Program-made: the position numbers and the translations under genes
The notes under the pieces: model-generated
What the model was told of the DNA's origin: nothing
Database searches by the model: none
Seen by the model: the letters and a program-made list of their open reading frames with translations, nothing else
Shown here: piece by piece, positions 53,184-61,986 of the stretch
How the letters are laid out: the number at the start of each line of letters is the position of its first letter
Position numbering within the stretch: the first letter of the stretch is position 1
Assembly (NCBI GenBank): GCA_965238045.1
Contig: CBDEGU010000012.1
Coordinates: 2,542,001-2,606,000 of the forward strand
Origin: CBDEGU01 sp965238045
Lineage (GTDB): Bacteria; Acidobacteriota; Terriglobia; Bryobacterales; UBA6623
Length of the DNA: 64,000 nucleotides
Direction of reading: 5' to 3'

Positions 53184-54410
53184 GTGAGTCGAAAACAGAG
53201 CCTTTCGCTGCGGCTGGTGATAGCCATCGCTGTTTTGGGGCTGCTGGCGAGCTTACTCACCCGGCAGTACGAAACAGCACAGAGCCGCTGGAGCGTGTTC
53301 CTGGCCGGCAGCCCAAAAAGAGGCGTCCGATTGTTTGAGAGGAAGGGATGCGTCCAATGTCACGCCGTCAACGGGTGGGGAGCGGACTTGGCGCCCGACC
53401 TTGGTATGCAGAGTTCATCCGGAGCCAGGCTGAGCGACCTGGTGACTGCCATGTGGAACCACGCCCCCCAGATGTGGGAGCACATGCAAGCGAACAAGAT
53501 CAAATACCCTGCCTTGACCCGGCGGCAAATGGCGGATCTGTTCGCCTTCTTCTATCTATCGGGCTACTTCGACGAACCTGGCGAGGAAGGCCGGGGTGAG
53601 AGCCTGTTCGTCTCCAAACAGTGCAGACGCTGCCACGAACAACGCGGCCGGAAGGATCGCGTCGGACCGAACTTGGGGGCCATGGGCGGCCTGGACACGC
53701 CGATCGTGTGGGCGGAGGCGATGTGGAATCATGCTCCGGCCATGGAGAAGGCGATGGAGCAGCTCGGCTTGGCGTGGCCGACATTCGAAGACCGCGAGAT
53801 GAACGACCTGCTGGCCTACATTCGGAGAAGATCGGGCGGACTGCGCAGGGAACGAGAGTTCCTGCCGGCCGATCCCATCCAGGGCCTAACGCTGTTCCGC
53901 AACAAAGGTTGCACGTCGTGCCACTCAGTCGGTGGAAAAGGAACGGGTAGAGCGCCCGACCTCGGACCGCGACAAGGGAGCCCGCTGACGCTTATCCAAT
54001 TTGCAGGAGTGATGTGGAATCACTCTCCCGGGATGTGGCGCGCCATGGATCTCGAGGGCGTGCCACGGCCCACCTTCGAAGGGCAAGAGATGGCGGACAT
54101 CATGGCTTTTCTTGCAAGTCTGCGCTGCTTCGAACCCGGGGGCTCGCCCCTGACCGGGCAGAGCTTGATCACCGAACGAGGCTGCGCCCCCTGTCACGGA
54201 CAACGCGCCGAGGGCGCGTCCGGCGGGCCCGCACTGAGAGGGCAAAGCAGGAGCTACACCCTGGTCACCTTCGCCGAAGCACTGTGGAACCATGGGCCGA
54301 AAATGTATCGCCAAACCCGAGAGCTTGGCCGCGACTGGCCTAGTCTGGCCGAGGACGATATCGGCGACCTGCTTGTCTTTCTGAACACCGCCGTACCGGA
54401 GGATGAATGA
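53184..54410 (+). CDS. membrane-anchored tetrahaem cytochrome c with WNHxPxM repeats (paralog A)
   Basis: 408 residues from GTG 53184, preceded by GGAGGG. An N-terminal membrane anchor (about 9-26) is followed by four repeated cytochrome c domains. Haem sites are CVQCH (56-60), CRRCH (147-151), CTSCH and CAPCH. After each comes the same motif: MWNHAPQM, MWNHAPAM, MWNHSPGM and LWNHGPKM. Each unit ends in a helix of the form MADLFAFFYLSGY. The conserved Met is probably the distal haem ligand. The protein would face the periplasm. It starts the respiratory operon and overlaps the next gene by 4 nt (ATGA). Confidence 0.9.
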   Translation: MSRKQSLSLRLVIAIAVLGLLASLLTRQYETAQSRWSVFLAGSPKRGVRLFERKGCVQCHAVNGWGADLAPDLGMQSSSGARLSDLVTAMWNHAPQMWEHMQANKIKYPALTRRQMADLFAFFYLSGYFDEPGEEGRGESLFVSKQCRRCHEQRGRKDRVGPNLGAMGGLDTPIVWAEAMWNHAPAMEKAMEQLGLAWPTFEDREMNDLLAYIRRRSGGLRREREFLPADPIQGLTLFRNKGCTSCHSVGGKGTGRAPDLGPRQGSPLTLIQFAGVMWNHSPGMWRAMDLEGVPRPTFEGQEMADIMAFLASLRCFEPGGSPLTGQSLITERGCAPCHGQRAEGASGGPALRGQSRSYTLVTFAEALWNHGPKMYRQTRELGRDWPSLAEDDIGDLLVFLNTAVPEDE

Positions 54411-54952
54411 TGCAGCTTGCCGACACTGCGCTCAGAATTGCGTCCAGAAACCGGCTTTTTCTGATGGGGTTTGGCCTCTTCTTCTTGCTGGGGACCTTCG
54501 TTTTCTTTACCGACATGCCGCGAGCGTCCAGCCTGCAGCCGATTGCCTTCAACCATGCCACGCATATTGAATCGGGACTGGAGTGCACGACTTGCCACGT
54601 TGGAGCGGAAGACCAGCAGCACGCGACTCTGCCGACACTCGAAACGTGTTCGCTCTGCCGCGCAGCGCTGCTGACGGAAAGTCCCGAGGAGGCGAAACTG
54701 CTGGCGTTTGTTGAGGAAGGAAGAGAGCTCGACTGGGTGAAACATACCCGCGTTCCGCGGCACGTGTATTTTTCTCATCGCCGGCATGTTAGTTCGGGAC
54801 AGCTGGAATGCTTGACCTGCCATGGGCCTATGCAGGAGATGATTGTGCCGCCGCTCAAGCCTCTGGCGGGAGAAAAATTGACGATGGACGGTTGCATTGC
54901 GTGCCATCTGGAAAATGAGGCGAGGACGGATTGCAATGACTGTCATATCTGA
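54407..54952 (+). CDS. small membrane-anchored multihaem cytochrome (c7/NapC-like)
   Basis: 181 residues. An N-terminal anchor (RLFLMGFGLFFLLGTFVFF) is followed by five cysteine pairs: CTTCH, CSLCR, CLTCH, CIACH and CNDCH, with extra histidines (FNHATHIESG, YFSHRRHVSSG) that could be distal ligands, as in cytochrome c7/class III folds. The second site lacks its His (CSLCR), so probably four haems bind. Its start overlaps the stop of paralog A, and its 3' end overlaps the start of paralog B by 17 nt. It corresponds in position to the ActA/NrfH-like electron entry or exit subunit. Confidence 0.88.
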   Translation: MMQLADTALRIASRNRLFLMGFGLFFLLGTFVFFTDMPRASSLQPIAFNHATHIESGLECTTCHVGAEDQQHATLPTLETCSLCRAALLTESPEEAKLLAFVEEGRELDWVKHTRVPRHVYFSHRRHVSSGQLECLTCHGPMQEMIVPPLKPLAGEKLTMDGCIACHLENEARTDCNDCHI

Positions 54953-56207
54953 TCGTGTCTCTAGAAGGCGTCTCCTGCCTTACACCGCCGTCACTGTGAT
55001 AGCGACCCTGGGCGGGCTGTTGCTTGCCGGGCTATTCCTTGGCGGCCCCAGGCTCGGCGCCCAGCAACGGCGTGAGGGAGCGTTTTTCATTCCGGGCGAT
55101 CCAAAGTCGGGTATCAAAATCTTCTTTGAGAAAGGGTGCATTCGCTGCCACTCCATCCTCGGCGAAGGCGGGCGGACCGCTCCAGACCTTGCTCGTAGTC
55201 CGGCCGGCCATTTGGGAGCCGCCGAGCTGGTGGCGGCGATGTGGAATCACGCACCGGCGATGTGGGAGAAGATGACGCTCGAGCACGTGACGGCGCCCGA
55301 GTTCAGCCCGGACGAAATGACGGACTTGTTCGCTTTTCTGTACTCGGTGCGATCACTGGATGAACCGGGCGACCCGGACTTGGGCCGGCAGTTCCTGAGA
55401 CGGAAGTGCCTGGCGTGCCACAGCGTGGAGGGAAGCGGGGGGCGTCTGGGACCCGATCTGAGGGAATGGGTTCGCTATCGAAACCCCGTGAGCTGGATTC
55501 AGGCAATGTGGAACCACGCGCTCCCGATGCAAGCCGCCATGGCGCGGCGCGGCCTGGACTGGCCGCAACTAGCCAGCGACGACATGGCCAATTTGATGGC
55601 CTACTTGAGAACGATGGCCACGGGTCCGGGAGACCGGGTCTATCTGGGGCCGGCGGAACCCGATAGTGGCCGGAGGCTGTTTCGGAGCAAAGGTTGCGCC
55701 GCCTGCCACGCCATCCGGGGCGCCGGAGGCCGGCGGGGACCAGACCTGGGCCTGCGATCTCTTCCCCGCACGCTGGGTCAATTTGCGACCTTGATGTGGA
55801 ATCACGCGCCCGCGATGACCCGGGTCATGGCCGCTGAGCATGTCCGCCCCGCCCAGTTCACCAACCAGGAAATGGCCGATCTGATCGCCTACCTTTTTTC
55901 CGAACGATACTTCGAACTCAGAGGCAGTGCAGCGAAAGGCGCGCGCAGCTTCGAGGACAAAGGCTGCTCGAGTTGCCACGGGCCGGCGGCCAACGCAGAA
56001 CCACCAGCGGTGTCTTTGGAAGGTTGGCGGGGACGCGCTTCCCCTCTCTCCTTCGCCGCGGCGCTATGGAATCACGGGCCGGTGATGCTTGCCAACATGC
56101 AGCAGCGAAATGTGCCCTGGCCTCGATTTCGAGCTGGAGAAATGTCGGATCTGATGGAGTTTCTAAGCCGCGGCAGACCGTCAAAAAGAACAGGAGAGCG
56201 CGAATGA
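54936..56207 (+). CDS. membrane-anchored tetrahaem cytochrome c with WNHxPxM repeats (paralog B)
   Basis: 423 residues from ATG 54936. An N-terminal anchor with an RRR start (TAVTVIATLGGLLLAGLFLG) is followed by four domains with CIRCH, CLACH, CAACH and CSSCH. The matching motifs are MWNHAPAM, MWNHALPM, MWNHAPAM and LWNHGPVM; the second has the Pro and Leu exchanged. The layout is the same as the gene at 53184, so the two arose by duplication. They may pair as a heterodimeric haem wire for the membrane complex encoded downstream. Confidence 0.9.
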   Translation: MTVISDRVSRRRLLPYTAVTVIATLGGLLLAGLFLGGPRLGAQQRREGAFFIPGDPKSGIKIFFEKGCIRCHSILGEGGRTAPDLARSPAGHLGAAELVAAMWNHAPAMWEKMTLEHVTAPEFSPDEMTDLFAFLYSVRSLDEPGDPDLGRQFLRRKCLACHSVEGSGGRLGPDLREWVRYRNPVSWIQAMWNHALPMQAAMARRGLDWPQLASDDMANLMAYLRTMATGPGDRVYLGPAEPDSGRRLFRSKGCAACHAIRGAGGRRGPDLGLRSLPRTLGQFATLMWNHAPAMTRVMAAEHVRPAQFTNQEMADLIAYLFSERYFELRGSAAKGARSFEDKGCSSCHGPAANAEPPAVSLEGWRGRASPLSFAAALWNHGPVMLANMQQRNVPWPRFRAGEMSDLMEFLSRGRPSKRTGERE

Positions 56208-58610
56208 AAACCAAGTGAGTCCGGTGAGACTTTTCCGCTTCGCCGCCGGCGGCGTTCTCGGGACCGCGGCTTCCGGAATCAGTCTTCGAGACGTGAGCTT
56301 GATCAACGCCGAGCTCACGACCGATGAAATCGAGGTCCCGGACGGCCCGGAAAGTTAGGCGCTGAGCGTGTGCACGCTGTGTCCGGGAGCATGCGGCGTG
56401 CGCGTTCGCAAAATCGGCGAGCGGGCCGCGAAGATCCAAGGTAATCCCTTGCACCCGGTGAACGGCGCCGGAATGTGCCCTAAGGGACTCGCCGGCCTGC
56501 AGCAACTCTATCATCCGGACCGGCTGACGACTCCGCTCAAGAACGTTGGCACACGGCGCTCGCCCCGCTGGCAAGAGATCTCCTGGGAGGAGGCAGTCAG
56601 CGTCCTCGGGGGACAGTTGAAGCAACTCAAACAGAAGGGTGAGCCCCACGCCGCGACACTGGTGGATCGCGGTCAGCGAAGCCTGCGGGGCAGTTTACTG
56701 CGGCGATTCATGACGGCTTTTGGGTCCCCAACTATCTTGTGATGCCGTCCGGGCGTGACGCTCTTCAGACGGCGGCATTTTTCCAACAGGGCCTTACCGA
56801 ACCCCTGGCTTTCGACTTCGAGCACACTCGAAGCGTGCTGAATTTTGGAGTCGATTTCCTGGAAGGATGGGGTTCCCCAGCTGCATTGATGCGCTCCTTT
56901 GGACGATGGCGTGACTCGGCCGCGGGGGAACGCGCCCGCTTCGTTCAGATCGAACCAAGGCTGTCTGTCACGGCGGCGAGCGCCGACGAATGGGTGGCAG
57001 TGAAGCCCGGCATGGAAGCAACCTTGGCGCTCGGCATTGCCTACGGCCTGATCACCGAAGGCCTATACGATACCGATTTCGTGAGCGAACACACGTTCGG
57101 GTTCGATGACTGGCGCGACTCCACAGGCAAATCGCACATGGGATTCCGGACTCTCGTTCTCAGCGAATACCGTCTCAATGACGTGAGCCAGGCGACCGGC
57201 GTGCCGTCCGAGACGATTCTTCGTCTGGCCCGCCAGTTTGGCGGTAATCGTCCGGCGCTGGCCCTCGGCGACTTTCAGACCAGCACTCTGTCGGGCGACC
57301 CGTACGCGGCCATGGCCGTGCATAGCCTTAACGCTCTCGTCGGCAGCGTCAATACAGCCGGCGGGGTTATGAGCCAGGCGGAAACACCGTTTTTCTCCAA
57401 CGCCCCCGCGAAGGCGAACCAAGAGTTGCCGCCTCGACTCGATACTCAGCCGGACCAACCGTACCCGGGTCCCGCTCTGTGGCGGTTGCCCCAAACGATT
57501 CTGTCGGGGAAACCCTATCGGTTGCAGGTTCTGCTGCTGAATGAGGTGAATCCTTTGTACTCCATGCCGAATGGGGAGGCTTTTCGGAAGGCGTTCGACG
57601 AGGTTCCGTTCATTGCAAGCTTCGCACCCTTTCTCGACGAAAGCTCCGCGGCGGCGGATTTGGTGCTTCCCGTTCCGACCGGTTGGGAAAGGTGGCAAGA
57701 CGCCGGTTCTCCGCCCGGCTTTCCATACGTCACCCAATCGATTTCGCCACCTGTCGTCGAGCCACGCCACAACACTCGCGACGCGGCGGACATCGTGCTG
57801 GAAATCGCCCGCTCGCTGGGCGGGTCCACAGCGGAGACCCTGCCGTTCGCCGACTTTGAACAGTATCTGCGCCAGCAGGCCGCAGAGATTTTCGCCGCCC
57901 ATACTGGCTCGGTATTCGCGACCCATCTCGAGGATACCTGGTACAAGTTGATGGAACGCTCCGGCTGGTGGGCGCCCACCTACGCAAGCGAAGAGGAGCT
58001 GTGGGAACAGATGACTGAGCGGGGAGGCTGGTGGGAACCCGCTCTCTACTACGGCGGCAGCTACGCCACGCCTTCGAAGCGATTCGAGTTTTTCTCTCAG
58101 ACATTGGCGGGTTGGGCCAAACAGCAACCTGGTTTTGCCGCGAAGGCCGGTCTCGCCGAGGATGACGACCGCCTGTTTCTGCCCCACCAGCCAAAGCTCG
58201 AGGAGCCGACCGAAGACTACCCTTTGCTTCTGTTGCCGGTGGAAGTGTTGGCCCTGTCGGGTGGAGAAGGCGGACATCTGCCCTATTTGCAACAGATCGC
58301 AGGGTCCCACATGTTCTCGCAGTGGGATAGCTGGCTCGAAATCCATCCCGAGACAGCTCACAGGCTCGGCATCTCCGACGAAGAAACCGTCTGGCTGGAA
58401 TCCCACCGAGGCCGAGCTCAGGTGCGGGCCAAGCTCTATGAGGGGGCTCCGCCCAATGTCGTGTGCTTGCCTCTTGGATACGGCCACACCGAAGGCAGTG
58501 CATGGGGCCGGCAAGGTGTAAATCCTCTGGATCTTCTCGAGGAATCCCGCGAACCTCTTGCGGGCCTGCCGCAAGTCGGCAGAACTTACGTCCGAATCTA
58601 TCAAACTTGA
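56204..58610 (+). pseudogene. molybdopterin oxidoreductase (CISM catalytic subunit), multiply disrupted
   Basis: The N-terminus is damaged: from ATG 56204, preceded by AGGAG, it hits a stop after four codons, although another frame then shows a Tat-like hydrophobic region (FRFAAGGVLGTAASGISL). An in-frame TAG at 56356-56358 stands where the family usually has Trp (PES-stop-ALSVCTLCPGACGV). The [4Fe-4S] motif C-x2-C-x3-C...MCPKG follows. At about 56733 one C is missing from a C-run, shifting frame; the correct continuation is PNYLVMPSGRDAL. The remaining 620 codons to 58610 are open and contain typical MopB segments (LALGDFQTSTLSGDPYAAMA, LLLNEVNPLYSMPNG, and the C-terminal molybdopterin-binding LPLGYGHTEGSAWGRQGVNP). 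Not functional as sequenced. Confidence 0.85.
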
Positions 58611-58620
58611 GGAGACAACA

Positions 58621-59304
58621 ATGGCTCGTTGGGGAATGGTGATCGATTTAGCCAAATGTACGGGATGCCAGGCGTGCGTCGTCGCCTGTCAGACCGAGAA
58701 CAATATCCCGTGTGTTTCCCCCGAGGAGGCAAAACGGGGACGCACGATGGCGTGGATCAACATTCTGCCGGAACTCGAAGGCGAATACCCCAGAGTGACG
58801 ATGCGGCAGACCCCTCTTCCCTGCGTGCACTGCGAGCACGCTCCCTGCACGGTCGTCTGCCCCGTTTCCGCGACCGGCGTCGGCCCGGAGCGAATCGTGC
58901 GGCAGACGTACGCGCGCTGTATCGGTTGCCGCTATTGCACCGCCGCGTGTCCCTATACTCGGCGTGTCTTCAATTGGAGCAAACCTGAATTCCAGGGCGA
59001 CTTCTCGGAATCGCTGAGTCCGGATGTTTCGGTACGTCCGAAAGGCGTGGTCGAGAAGTGCACCTTCTGCCACCACCGTCTCATCAAAGCGCGAGAGCAG
59101 GTTTGGGCGGAGGAGCGGAACCTAAATGAGGGCGAGTACTTGCCCGCATGCGTCGAAGTGTGCCCGGCCAATGCCATGTATTTCGGGGACCTCAATGATC
59201 CGGCAAGTACGGTGTCCGAGCTGGCACGGAGCCCCCGTGCGTACCACCTACTCGAAGAATTGGGAACCGAGCCGAAAGTGACCTATCTCTCCCGGGGAGA
59301 ATGA
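58621..59304 (+). CDS. four-cluster ferredoxin subunit of the CISM complex
   Basis: 227 residues from ATG 58621 with a GGAG site. Four [4Fe-4S] groups are seen: CTGCQACVVAC, CVHCEHAPCTVVC, CIGCRYCTAACPY and CTFCHH...CVEVCPANA. This is the DmsB/PsrB/NrfC/QrcC type of electron-transfer subunit linking the molybdoenzyme to the membrane subunit. It lies 10 nt after the molybdoenzyme stop and 4 nt before nrfD. There is no Tat signal of its own, as usual for this subunit. Confidence 0.93.
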   Translation: MARWGMVIDLAKCTGCQACVVACQTENNIPCVSPEEAKRGRTMAWINILPELEGEYPRVTMRQTPLPCVHCEHAPCTVVCPVSATGVGPERIVRQTYARCIGCRYCTAACPYTRRVFNWSKPEFQGDFSESLSPDVSVRPKGVVEKCTFCHHRLIKAREQVWAEERNLNEGEYLPACVEVCPANAMYFGDLNDPASTVSELARSPRAYHLLEELGTEPKVTYLSRGE

Positions 59305-59815
59305 ACTCGTGGGCACCATGACTAAACCGCTGGACAACATGCGGGACGACATCCTGTTGCAGCCCATCTTGGCGCCAAAGAGTTCTTTTTACTATGTCGC
59401 GTTCACACTACTGGGCTTAGGTTCCATTGGTTTCTTCGCCTGGTATTGGCAGATCCGCCAGGGCCTAGCCGTCACGGACCTCAACGTACCCCTTTATTGG
59501 GGAGTTTATATCACTAACTTTGTTTTCTTCATCGGCATCAGTCACGCGGGAACTTTGATCTCCGCCATCCTGCGGCTTTGCCATGCCGAATGGCGGCGTT
59601 CCATTACCCGCTCAGCCGAAGTCATCACAGTGCTGGTCCTTTTTTTCGGAGTCGCGAGCATCATCGTCGACATGGGGCGGCCCGACCGGATGCTCAACGT
59701 GTTGTGGTATCCCAATTTCAGTTCGCCTCTGCTGTGGGACGTGTGCAGCATCTCGGTTTACTTGACTGCCAGCACCATCTATCTCTATTTGCCCCTGATC
59801 CCCGATATCGCCCTT

Positions 59816-60852
59816 GATGGGTATTCACTTGACTCAGGTATTTTGAAATGGCCCCTACATGTTGTGGTTGTCCGTAGCGCGTGTTGCGGTGCCTCCGACC
59901 AGCGACTTGTAGGGCGCCGGTTGGACGGCGACGGCCTGCTGAACCAGGCGGTAGAAGAGCTTGCCTCGGCTTCTGGACTTGCGGCGGTTGAAGCGGAAGG
60001 TGAATTCGTCGAGGTAGTAGTCGAGATGCTCGTGGCTGACGGCTCCTTGATGCGTACCCAGTATCCAACGCTTCAGTAACGACACCACGCGATGCACGCG
60101 GGGGAGCAGTTGAGAGGCTCGTGCCGGTTGCCCGTCCAGGTAGCTCACCTCGTGGCGATAGCCGTCGCTTTCGAGTGGCTCGTATCCCAGCCAGCCGTCC
60201 GTGTGGACCACGCTGCCGGGTTCGACCGACTCGCCGACGAAGGCCATCAAGCTGTCCCCAGAGGCGTTCGGAATCGTGCGCATCCGAACTCGTCCGATGC
60301 CGGCGCCATCTTCCTCGGCCGCTACTACAATCAGCGCTTTCGCGTCGGTTTGGCGGCCCCGCACGCCCTCCTCCAGGGCTCCTAAGTAAGTCTCGTCAAC
60401 CTCAACGCGCCCGCTGAGGCGATCACGTCCGGGCCGCACCATAGCGCGCCGAAGCTTGTGCAACCAAGTCCAGGCCGTCTTGTAGCTGCCCAGGCCCAAC
60501 ACCCGCTGCAATCCCAATGCACTCGCCCCGTTCTTCTGGCTGGTGAGCCACCACATTGCTCGAAACCAACTCTGGAGCGGCTTGCGGGTGTCTTGAAAGA
60601 TTGTGCCTGCTGTCGCCGAAGCTTGATGCCCGCAGCTTGCACACTGCAGCAGCACCGTGCGCACCGCCCAGGTTTTGTCATGCCCGCATCGCGGACAACG
60701 AAAACCCTCCGGCCAGCGGAGTTGACACAGATACTCCCGACAGGCCTGCTCGCTAGCGAAACGCGCCTCGAACTCGGCCAAATTCCGGGGATAATCTTCC
60801 ATCGCCCAAGATCCTACATCTTGGGGTCACCTGAGTCAAGTAAATACCCATC
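59816..60852. mobile_element. IS1595-family insertion sequence (1037 bp)
   Basis: Terminal inverted repeats GATGGGTATTCACTTGACTC and GATGGGTATTTACTTGACTC (one mismatch, extending a few bases further). A perfect 8-bp target duplication TCGCCCTT lies at 59808-59815 and 60853-60860. The intact duplication and rejoinable target gene point to a recent insertion. Confidence 0.95.
59855..60802 (-). CDS. IS1595-family transposase
   Basis: 315 residues from ATG 60802. The N-terminal zinc ribbon has RCPRCGHDKTWAV and LQCASCGHQ. The core shows RVEVDETYLGALE (Asp), VHTDGWLGYEPL (Asp) and the family's HRVVSLLKRWILGTHQG region ahead of the C-terminal helices. The motifs TIFQDTRKPLQSWFRAMWWL and KTAWTWLHKLR are diagnostic for IS1595. 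Antisense to nrfD. Frame intact. Confidence 0.95.
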   Translation of the reverse strand: MEDYPRNLAEFEARFASEQACREYLCQLRWPEGFRCPRCGHDKTWAVRTVLLQCASCGHQASATAGTIFQDTRKPLQSWFRAMWWLTSQKNGASALGLQRVLGLGSYKTAWTWLHKLRRAMVRPGRDRLSGRVEVDETYLGALEEGVRGRQTDAKALIVVAAEEDGAGIGRVRMRTIPNASGDSLMAFVGESVEPGSVVHTDGWLGYEPLESDGYRHEVSYLDGQPARASQLLPRVHRVVSLLKRWILGTHQGAVSHEHLDYYLDEFTFRFNRRKSRSRGKLFYRLVQQAVAVQPAPYKSLVGGTATRATDNHNM

Positions 60853-61728
60853 TCGCCCTTTTACGGGATCGTGGGCACAAGTACAAGCGATTCTATCGGT
60901 TGTTGGCTATCGGCTGGCAGGGTACGGACGAGCAGAAGCACCGTTTGGAACGCGCCATATCGGTCATGGCTATCCTTGTCATCCCGATCGCCGTTTCCGT
61001 ACACACCGTGGTCTCCTGGGTGTTTGGCATGACAGTTCAGCCGATGTGGCACTCGACAATCTTTGGGCCGTACTTCGTCGTCGGCGCGATCTTCTCCGGC
61101 ATTGCTTCCCTTATCGTCGCCATGGCGTTGATCCGCCGCATCTACTTTCTCCAGGATTACCTCAAGGAGGTCCATTTCAACAACCGAGGGCTGCTGCTTG
61201 TGATGGCGTGCTTGTGGTTCTATTTCACATTCGCGGAATACATAACGACGTTCTACGGCGGTGAACCGATTCACATGACCGTGTTCTACTCTAAGGTGAG
61301 CGGTGAGTTTTCTGGTCTGTTCTGGGCGATGGTCCTGATGTGCTTTGTTATCCCCGTCGGCCTGCTCTCGCGCGCCCGAACGCGCGGAGTAGGCGGGACG
61401 GTTGTGGCGTCCGTCTCCGTCATCATCGGGATGTGGCTTGAGCGCTACCTAATCGTTGTTCCGACGCTTTCCCGGCCCCGCTTGGCCTGGGCTGAAGGCA
61501 TATACTCTCCCACCTGGGTCGAGATGGCCATTACCTTCGGGTTCGGTGCTAGCTTCCTTTTTCTGTACATGTTGTTCACCAGGTTCTTCCCGATCGTTTC
61601 GATCTGGGAAGTGCAGGAAGGACGTGATCAGGCGATAGCCAATGTCGTCCATCGTGTCCAGTCTTATCAGCCGCAAGGCGACGAACAGGCTGGAACTGGC
61701 TAAGGATCCGTGTCTGTTCAATCAGGTA

Positions 61729-61750
61729 CCACCCGCAGAGCGGGTGTTTT
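61729..61750 (+). terminator. intrinsic terminator of the respiratory operon
   Basis: Hairpin CACCCGC-AGA-GCGGGTG followed by TTTTG, 25 bp after the nrfD stop. Stem of 7 GC-rich pairs. Confidence 0.7.
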
Positions 61751-61912
61751 GATGAAGGTCGTGGTGTCCAAAAACTCGATCGGCTTATTCCGACAGATGT
61801 CGTGACGGGGGATGCTTGTTCGGAACTGCGATTTTCGTCTTCTTGTGTCGGTGGACTGACGCTGAGCAGAGCCGGCCACGTTAGAAAGAGGCTGGCACAC
61901 GAAGCTCACAAA

Positions 61913-61947
61913 CGCCGCTGCTGCACATAGCAGCGGCGGTTTTTGTT
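61913..61947. terminator. strong intrinsic terminator inside the IS
   Basis: A 10-bp perfect stem CGCCGCTGCT / AGCAGCGGCG with a 6-nt loop, followed by GTTTTTGTTT on the plus strand. It lies between the IS end and the 3' end of the transposase gene and would block read-through from outside. Confidence 0.75.
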
Positions 61948-61986
61948 TCTGGGGGATCCTTCAGGCAGCCTGTCGGTGGTAATACT

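Larger units (their letters stand above)
59309..61703 (+). pseudogene. NrfD/PsrC-type membrane subunit interrupted by an IS1595 element
   Basis: Pieces 59309-59815 and 60861-61703 join in frame when the IS and one target copy are removed (...LIPDIALLRDRGHKYKRFYR...), giving 449 residues from GTG 59309. Multiple membrane helices are visible (YVAFTLLGLGSIGFFAWYW, ITVLVLFFGVASIIVDMG, AILVIPIAVSVHTVVSWVFG, FVVGAIFSGIASLIVAMALI). The family hallmarks are VFFIGISHAGTLISAI and GRPDRMLNVLWYPNFSSPL. NrfD-type subunits bind quinone in polysulfide reductase, Qrc and alternative complex III (ActC). The insertion must abolish the subunit. Confidence 0.93.

Noticed and set aside
57063..58655. Very long minus-strand open frame (530 codons) opposite the molybdoenzyme gene
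   Set aside because: It is antisense to a gene with clear family motifs, has no motif itself and an Arg/Gln/Gly-rich composition typical of a GC-rich shadow frame.
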